Shown here piece by piece: positions 58,014-64,000 of a DNA stretch of 64,000 nt; position 1 is the first letter of the stretch, and every line of letters starts with the position of its first letter. Under the pieces are notes generated by a model. The model was not told the origin of the DNA, searched no databases, and saw only the letters and a list, made by a program, of their open reading frames with translations. The position numbers were made by a program, and so were the translations under genes. Source of the stretch: Pomphorhynchus laevis (taxonomy: Eukaryota > Acanthocephala > Palaeacanthocephala > Echinorhynchida > Pomphorhynchidae); assembly GCA_012934845.2 (NCBI GenBank), contig WNNJ02003040.1, forward strand, positions 1 to 64,000. Reading direction: 5' to 3'.

Positions 58014-58335
58014 TAATTCAAACCAGCTAACTGAGTCTACGTATTGTTATATAATTATAAAATAAACAAAACATAATAATGCTAAATCAAAATTTAATAA
58101 TTAAATAATAAAATTAATTGTTTTTAGATTTTCTATAATTTAAATCAAGTTAAAATAAAAAATTGAAATTTAAAATAAACGTCATTTTTATGAATTGACT
58201 AATAAATAACAGACGTTGTATCAGAATAAGAATTAGAGCTCATCAGGAGGAACTTCTATGCTATCACGTTTCGGCCCTTAACTCTTCTACCAAACATAGC
58301 AGCGAGGCCAAATACATGCTAATGATGTATTTCCT
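58014..58335 (+). repeat. PLE terminal repeat copy
   Basis: From AACCAGCTAACTGAGTCTAC through TTCGGCCCTTAACTCTTCTA to GATGTATTTCCTCTGA. It includes the distal block and continues into PLE 3' coding sequence. Confidence 0.9.
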
Positions 58336-58339
58336 CTGA

Positions 58340-58500
58340 TAAAACTATCTAGTATCTTATTCTAATACAAAGTATATTATTTATTATCCATCCATAAAAA
58401 TTTACCACTTAAGAGTTTAAATTTTTTTTTATAATATTGTGTTGATTTATATATTTTGCTATTTTCTGCTTGATGTTATTTTTATAGTAACCTACTTTAA
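58340..58500 (-). mobile_element. PLE 3' end scrap
   Basis: Matches the last part of the PLE coding region and 3' end (CCATCCATAAAAATTTACCA, GATTTATATATTTTGCTATT), joined to a terminal repeat as in the 50-kb copy. Confidence 0.8.
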
Positions 58501-58539
58501 ATTATAATTATAATGTTTTATAATTATAAATACAAAACA

Positions 58540-58745
58540 TAATAATGCTAAATCAAAATTTAATAATTAAATAATAAAATTAATAATTGTTTTTAGATTT
58601 TCTATAATTTAAATCAAGTTAAAAAATAAAATTTAAAATAAACGTCATTTTTATGAATTGACTAATAAATAACAGACGTTGTATCAGAATAAGAATTAGA
58701 GGTCATCAGGAGGAACTGCTATGTTATCAGGTTTCGGCTCCTATT
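58540..58745 (+). repeat. PLE terminal repeat copy, 5'-truncated
   Basis: Starts at ACAAAACATAATAATGCTAA and ends TCAGGTTTCGGCTCCTATTC. It interrupts PLE coding scraps. Confidence 0.85.
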
Positions 58746-58849
58746 CCTCAACCTAACATAATGTCTGTAATATATATGTTTGCAATATATTGGAAAAACA
58801 TATCAAATGTTAAAAACTAGGTTTAGGCAACACATATATAATATACAGC

Positions 58850-59190
58850 ATTAAATCAGTTAACTGAGTCTACGTATTTAATATAATTAAAAAAAATACA
58901 AGACATAATAATGATAAATCAAAATTTAATAATTAAAAAATAAAATTAATAGAATTAATAGAATTAATAAAATTAATGTTTTTAGATTTTCTATAATTTA
59001 AATCAAGTAAAAATTGAAATTTAAAATAAAAGCAATTTTTATGATTTGACTAATAAATAACAGACGTTGTATCAGAATAAGAATTAGAGGTCATCAGAGG
59101 AACTGCTATGCTATCAGGTTTCGGCCCCTAACTCATCTACCAAACATAGCAGCGGGGCCAAATACATGCTAATGATGTATTTTCTCTGAA
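58850..59190 (+). repeat. PLE terminal repeat copy
   Basis: AATCAGTTAACTGAGTCTAC to GATGTATTTTCTCTGA, with a short AGAATTAAT triplication. It is complete, including the distal CATAGCAGCGGGGCC block, and leads into a PLE 3' fragment. Confidence 0.9.
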
Positions 59191-59219
59191 ATAACTATCT
59201 AGTATCTTATTCTAATACA

Positions 59220-59680
59220 AAGTATTTTATTTATTACCCATCCATAAAAATTTGCCACTTAAGAGTTTAAATTTATTCTTTATATTATTGTGTTGATTTA
59301 TATATTTTACTATTTTCTGCTTGATGTTATTTTTATAGTAACCTAGTTTAAAATATGTATCTATTAAATTATTTAAATGATTTTGAAGAAAGCCAATATC
59401 TTCGGAAAAAGATATACATATATATGTTATAATAATTTAATAAACAGTAACTTAAAATTTTTAATATTATCGTGTTGATTTATATATTTTACTATTTTCT
59501 GCTCAATGTTATTTTTATAGTAACCTAGTTTAAAATATGTTTCTATTAAATTATTAAAATGATTTTGAAGATAACCAATATCATTACATATTGTTGCAAT
59601 TCTTAAAATTTCATTATTTAATGTATTATATTTAAATTATATGGTATGCATGAATGCTCATGCAAAAATATGTTTCCTGT
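59220..59680 (-). mobile_element. Two PLE 3' coding fragments in a row
   Basis: 59220-59400 and 59460-59680 both match the C-terminal RT region (TTACTATTTTCTGCT, TTATTTTTATAGTAACCTAG words on plus, encoding GYYKNNIKQ-type sequence on minus). The second begins again within the region already covered by the first, so it is a separate or duplicated fragment. Confidence 0.8.
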
Positions 59681-60425
59681 AAAGTCTTTCATTAAATCTA
59701 ATTGAAAGTCTTTCTCTAATTTATCTTTCTCACTCTAAGAAAGTCTTTCATTAAATCTAATTGTCAACAAAGCAGACGAGTTGATTGATCATCAGTGTCA
59801 TCAAAATCAGCGTCTTGCTTACATTATTTTGCACATGGATTGCTTATTACAAATTATAAAGCTTTGGGTTACAAACTTTAGATTGCATTACTTGATATTA
59901 AAAACTAATTGTTTAAAAATAGCATTGGTTTTAGATTATTTAAATAATTCCAATAAATTAATTAGCATTGATTACACAAATAAAGCATTTAATACGTAAA
60001 ACAGTTACCATCATTTGTATCTATATTGTTTCCTCTTTTAATTACGAGGGAGATATCTTCAATTATAAAAGGTTAACCTACGAGAGTTTCTTACAATTTC
60101 AAATATACAATAATGATATACTGACGTTAAATATTAAGTAGGTTACAAATGTCTGGTCCACAAAGCATAAAAATTTAAAATAAATGTTTGGTAAACAGTT
60201 ATAGGCATTCTCCTGATTCAAACTAACCAACCTTTTGAAAACCCTGGCTTGCATATTTTCATTGGCAGTATATAAAATATTTGATCCATAATCGCCATTT
60301 TTATTGTACCGACTTAAATTGCAAACAATCAAATATATACAAATGAAAAAGTAATTTAAGAAAAAATGGACCGTTAATTTATAATATAAGCAGGAACAAA
60401 TAAGTATTTATTTACATTCAATATT
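59681..60425. other. Intergenic, no gene seen
   Basis: 59681-59775 repeats AAAGTCTTTCATTAAATCTA, which also occurs (inverted or direct) at 61740-61810 and 62010-62050. The rest is AT-rich with no supported frame. The AATAAATA word at about 60410 on the minus strand may be the polyadenylation signal of the methyltransferase fragment. Confidence 0.4.
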
Positions 60426-60955
60426 TTATCTTATAAATTCCATACAAACTTCGCTTTGAATTGCTTGTGGGAACATGTCATAAGCTTTACATGTCACTAA
60501 TTTAAATGCTGGACCGCCTGCACGTATGCTATCAGGTTTTGTAAGGTCAATCAAATTGTGCATAGACATTTTAAGGGCACAGGCGATAAATATGACCGAT
60601 GAAATAGGCAGACATGCTCGTATCAATCGAATTAACTTTCGATGAACACCACATCTAGGTGGATCAAGAATAACTTGAATGCTACTCCCAGCTGGTACTG
60701 AATTTAATAAATCCCCAAGTAGATCTTCAACTTTGCCTGTTCGAAAATCAGCAATGACATTATTTCTTAAACAGTTCATTTTTGCGTCGTCTATCGCTGC
60801 CTCGCATAAATCGATACCTACTACAGACTTGGAACAGTGGGATGCGATCAAGATACCAATAACTCCAGTACCACAGCACAGATCAAGTAAATCGTGAACA
60901 CGTAGAATAAGTTGTGTTTTTGTTAAAATAATATATTATCACTCAAATATATTAT
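60426..60955 (-). CDS. tRNA (uracil-5)-methyltransferase, 3' part (TRMT2-type)
   Basis: An open stretch encodes the C-terminal catalytic domain of a TrmA/TRMT2 family enzyme, which makes 5-methyluridine in tRNA using S-adenosylmethionine. Visible motifs are LLDLCCGTGVIGI (SAM-binding motif I), VVGIDLCEAAIDDAKMN, ILDPPRCGVHRKLI (motif IV), IFIACALKM holding the nucleophile Cys (family VSCKP) and SEVCMEFIR, with the conserved Glu near the C-terminus. The stop at 60426 is followed by an AATAAA-type signal. Upstream, the frame stays open only to about 60955, and no AG acceptor is apparent just before LILRVHDLLDL. It may be the last exon of a gene running right, or a truncated copy. There are no internal stops. 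Confidence 0.75.
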
Positions 60956-61149
60956 CAGCACTATCTGAGTGATTAGCTGATGATTACTGAGCTTAAATTT
61001 ACAAGCATTACAAAAATTACAGTTTATAAAACTATAAGAAGAAATAAATGGATATTTTCAATTTATGTTTGGATTAAAAATAACTGATTGAATGCAGTCT
61101 TGGTAAATCAACCTTTGACCCGTTGAAAACAGCTGTAAGGAAGCTAAGC

Positions 61150-61480
61150 GGTTTACGTATAAATGCGCAGGTTGAAAACATAATATGGAACATCTTTGAA
61201 ACATTTACTCAAACTTCGTGATTTCTGCCTTAATAACTGGAAATGATGCCTGGATACAATATTAAATGTGTGGGCAAACCAACGCGCAATGTAGTCGCTT
61301 AAAAACTTAATGGCCTTCATGCAAAAGTATTTTTGATACAATACATAACTAACATTGCTTTACCATAAATAAAGTCAGTATTTGAGCGAGTTCTCAATGA
61401 CCTGTGCAAAATGACACCCGAATCCATACACTCAGATACAGCTTCGAGTGTATGAACCCCTAATCGAAATTCACGATCAT
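61150..61480 (-). mobile_element. LINE family B scrap (RT connection region)
   Basis: The minus strand reads FRLGVHTLEAVSECMDSGVI and LHRSLRTRSNTDFIYGKAML, VMYCIKNTF, matching family B (FRLGTSILNVVMEYRDLGVM, VHRTLKSRSNTEFAHSKALR). The following 170 bases continue the alignment weakly. Confidence 0.7.
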
Positions 61481-61611
61481 AATTAATAATTATATAAGAT
61501 TTTTTAAATAAATATGAAAAGTTAAAATTTAACATAAAAATAAATTTATATGAATTGACTAATTTCATAAATTGACTTATTAATTGACTAATTTCGTATA
61601 TAAATTGACTT

Positions 61612-61680
61612 ATTAAGTAGGGCCAAATACATGCTTATGACATATTTCCTCTGATTAAATTTGCTTATTAGCATTTTATT
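61612..61680 (+). repeat. PLE terminal-repeat scrap
   Basis: GTAGGGCCAAATACATGCTT, then ATGACATATTTCCTCTGATT, matches the distal block of the terminal repeat. Confidence 0.7.
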
Positions 61681-61734
61681 CCATAAAATGTTTCCTGCAT
61701 AAGAGTTTAAATTTATTTTTAAAGGTATTGTGTT

Positions 61735-62170
61735 GATCATCGTTGGGAACCAACTCGTCTGCTTTTATTGGCAATTAAATTTAATGAAAGACTTTCTTCT
61801 TACATTTTGCAAATTTAATTGACATCATTTCTGATTTCAAATTAAATCAGCGTTGATAGGAGGAGGTGTAACCTTCAATTTGAAAACCTACCTATTTTTT
61901 CTAATGATTATTATCATCAAACTAGTCACCTATAGTTTGTTTCCTAATTTTAATTAAATTAATTGAAATTACTGCACTTTGAAATCAGAAATGATTTCAA
62001 TAAAATTTGCAAAATGTAAGACGAGTCTTTTATTAAATCTAATTGCCAATAAAAGTAGACGAGTCGAGTAATCGTCAGCCAACATTAGAAGAACCGAAAC
62101 GTTAAACGTAGTATTGTGGATCAGTAGCTGATGAGGTCCAACAATACTGAAATGTAGCCTACTGATGTTG
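61735..62170. repeat. Nested inverted repeats
   Basis: The block 61735-61900 (with AACTCGTCTGCTTTTATTGG and ATGAAAGACTTTC) recurs inverted at 61975-62070. Next to it, 62083-62165 folds on itself: CCAACATTAG with CTACTGATGTTGG, and AGTATTGTGGA with TCC.ACAATACT. It contains the boxes CCGAAACGTTAAACGTA and CAGTAGCTGATGAGG. Confidence 0.7.
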
Positions 62171-62489
62171 GCGTATAGATAGGATTAAAGTAGAGTGCAG
62201 AATAAAAATAGTCATCAAAATTTCAAGACTGCACAGGTCTATCAACTTAAAATAAGGAAACAAACTATATATGGCTACTTTAATTGCAAAAATAGGTAGT
62301 TTTTTAGATATTCTAAATGCTTTCTACGAATATTTGTTAAAATGTCCACGTATACTTATACTTATAATTCAAAGTTAATTTAATTGTGCAGTCATATTGT
62401 TACATTAAACATTTTTTGATGACACGTTGCTTTAATCTTGTCTAAAAAGACCGAAACCTGAAATGTAGGTATTGGATCAGTAGCTGATT

Positions 62490-64000
62490 GGAAAAGCATT
62501 CGCCCAACACTCTGCGTCTCTTCTCAAAATCACTTCCATTTTCAGTCCTTGCTCTTTAAATTGTGTCGTCATTCTAGCCCGATCACTCCGTATCTCGCCA
62601 TTGTATACCGTCCTGGTTCATCGGCTCCTACATACTTATTTTTTTACCGAACTCGCTGACCTTCTGTCTAACTCTTCTTTGTCATCAATCCCTTCAATCG
62701 TTCTTGGCGACTTAAACATTTGCCTCGACCGCTCCTCTTCCACTGAGTCCATCCAGTTCAACAACATTCTATCCAACTATAACTACAAACCCATATCCAC
62801 TGCCTCCACACATATCCTTGGCGGGGAACTCGACATCATCGCTGTCCACGATCATTATGTTGCCTACACCTCACTGTCCATTTTCGATCCTGATCTATCC
62901 GATCACTTTTTCGTCACCCTTGATCTCACTTCCAACCCCCCCGGCTTCACACAGCAACCATCCTACGTCGCCCTTGAAGAAAACTTGGCCACCCCTTCTC
63001 CGCTCCGCCTCAGTTAAATCGTCTCTATCTTCTCACACAATAACATCATCCTCTACTCACGATGTCGTCTTTTCGACTATGAACTCACATTCAATCTCGA
63101 TATTATCTTGCCCTTCATGCCTCACCCTTATTGTCGCTTGTACCGTGTCCCATGGTTCGACATCCAATACCTACTCTCAAAGCGTCTACTCCGTCATGTA
63201 TTTCGAGTATATCACCGCTCTCTCATACGTGATTTCCGCTCGCTCACTCTGTCTCTCCGTGATTCCTAACTTGCTTTTCGCCGGTCTCATATCAACCTAT
63301 AACGTACCAAATGCAACTACTTCTCGCAGCATAAAATCAACACTTTATAAAAACTCAAAGCCTCTTCGGCATACTTTTAACTCAATCCTTTCTCGCTATT
63401 CGTCTTGCAACATCAATTCCCATGATTATTCGTCATTTATCCGGATCAAAATATCGAAATTGCTCTCTTTCACACCCCGTCTCCATTCCAACCCTCTTCC
63501 ACTCCACGCATCATCCTTCCGATACTCTTTCATCTTCTCACTGTATCATTTGCCGTAGTCTCATCTGTTTTCATGTCCTTGCCCAGCAAAACCTCACATG
63601 CCGAACCCCTAGCTACCCCATACTCAAATCCATATGCTCATCAATATTTTCTTTCCTCGCCACCTTGTTTAATTCGTCCATCCACAGTCGTATCTTCCGT
63701 TCACACAGGAAATTCGCCATCGTTCGTCCCCTCCTTAAGAAACAATTCCTCGACCCCCCTTCTTCTAGCTATCGCCCCATTTCACTCCAAACTCTTTCCA
63801 AACTCTTAGAGCGCCTTACCTTAATACAGATAAACATTTATCTCTCTTCATCCAATCTGTACCCTCCATTCCAATCCGCCTTCCGCTCTAATCACTCCAC
63901 AGAAATCGCCTACATGAAAGTTTACAACGACCTACTCATTTCTCGTGATAAGGCTCTATATAGTGTTCTAATCTTCCTCAAACTCTCCTCCGCCTTCAAC
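62490..64000 (+). mobile_element. LINE family A, decayed copy running off the edge
   Basis: Plus-strand copy from within the endonuclease (STESIQFNNILSNYNYKPIS, THILGGELDIIAV, DPDLSDHFFVTLDL) to RT motif A (LSSAFN at the window end). It has many frame changes and is clearly more diverged than the 34-39 kb copies. It starts directly after a CAGTAGCTGATTGG box of the foldback family. Confidence 0.85.

Noticed and set aside
59781-59999. 72-codon plus-strand frame
   Set aside because: AT-driven frame of hydrophobic residues with no motif and no conserved context.
62083-62165. Proper hammerhead ribozyme
   Set aside because: Both core strands and a stem III are visible, but no convincing stem I can be formed and the order is permuted; it is reported only as recurring boxes.

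Overview
This window is nuclear DNA of an AT-rich invertebrate animal. The evidence is a split protein-coding gene with GT-AG introns, several retrocopies of host genes, and very many non-LTR retrotransposons (LINEs) and Penelope-like elements (PLEs). The phylum cannot be fixed from the sequence. There are no rRNA genes, no CRISPR array and no recognisable LTR or viral element.

Left part (1-20.5 kb): a minus-strand hexokinase gene with three clear phase-0 coding exons (16031-15732, 8789-8568, 1533-1360). A likely first exon at 20507-20325 encodes a membrane-spanning segment. The gene runs off the left edge. Its introns hold a decayed GAPDH copy (327-1015, antisense); an RLE-type LINE joined in frame to a decayed ubiquilin copy (2498-7034, antisense); a second RLE-LINE scrap; a CR1/L2-like LINE ('family A') cut at a TAGTAC-rich microsatellite; a twister-ribozyme-like motif (12926-12976); RTE scraps; an Hsp90 retrocopy (16655-17808); and two adjacent minisatellites (17863-18790).

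Middle part (19.5-43 kb): a LINE graveyard. A nearly whole LINE (family D, 21338-24204) and the putative first hexokinase exon lie between two near-identical 500-bp direct repeats. Family B copies occupy 26.2-31.7 kb, a head-to-tail block of family A copies occupies 33.6-39.4 kb, and a family C LINE with ORF1 and ORF2 occupies 39.4-42.5 kb.

Right part (43-64 kb): an RTE tail; a second RLE-LINE that keeps one reading frame for almost 3 kb with four internal stops; and a Penelope-like element whose GIY-YIG endonuclease lies upstream of the RT (the permuted Naiad layout), bounded by inverted copies of a roughly 320-420-bp terminal repeat. That repeat then recurs in both orientations to about 59.2 kb, including a 2.8-kb foldback unit with unassigned, less AT-rich cargo (52852-55660). 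A 3' fragment of a TRMT2-type tRNA methyltransferase (60426-60955) and a plus-strand family A LINE running off the right edge complete the window.

The most notable items are the in-frame RLE-LINE/ubiquilin fusion, the permuted PLE with its inverted-repeat array, the twister-like motif, the N-terminal membrane segment on a divergent hexokinase, and the unusual number of perfect short-loop hairpins.
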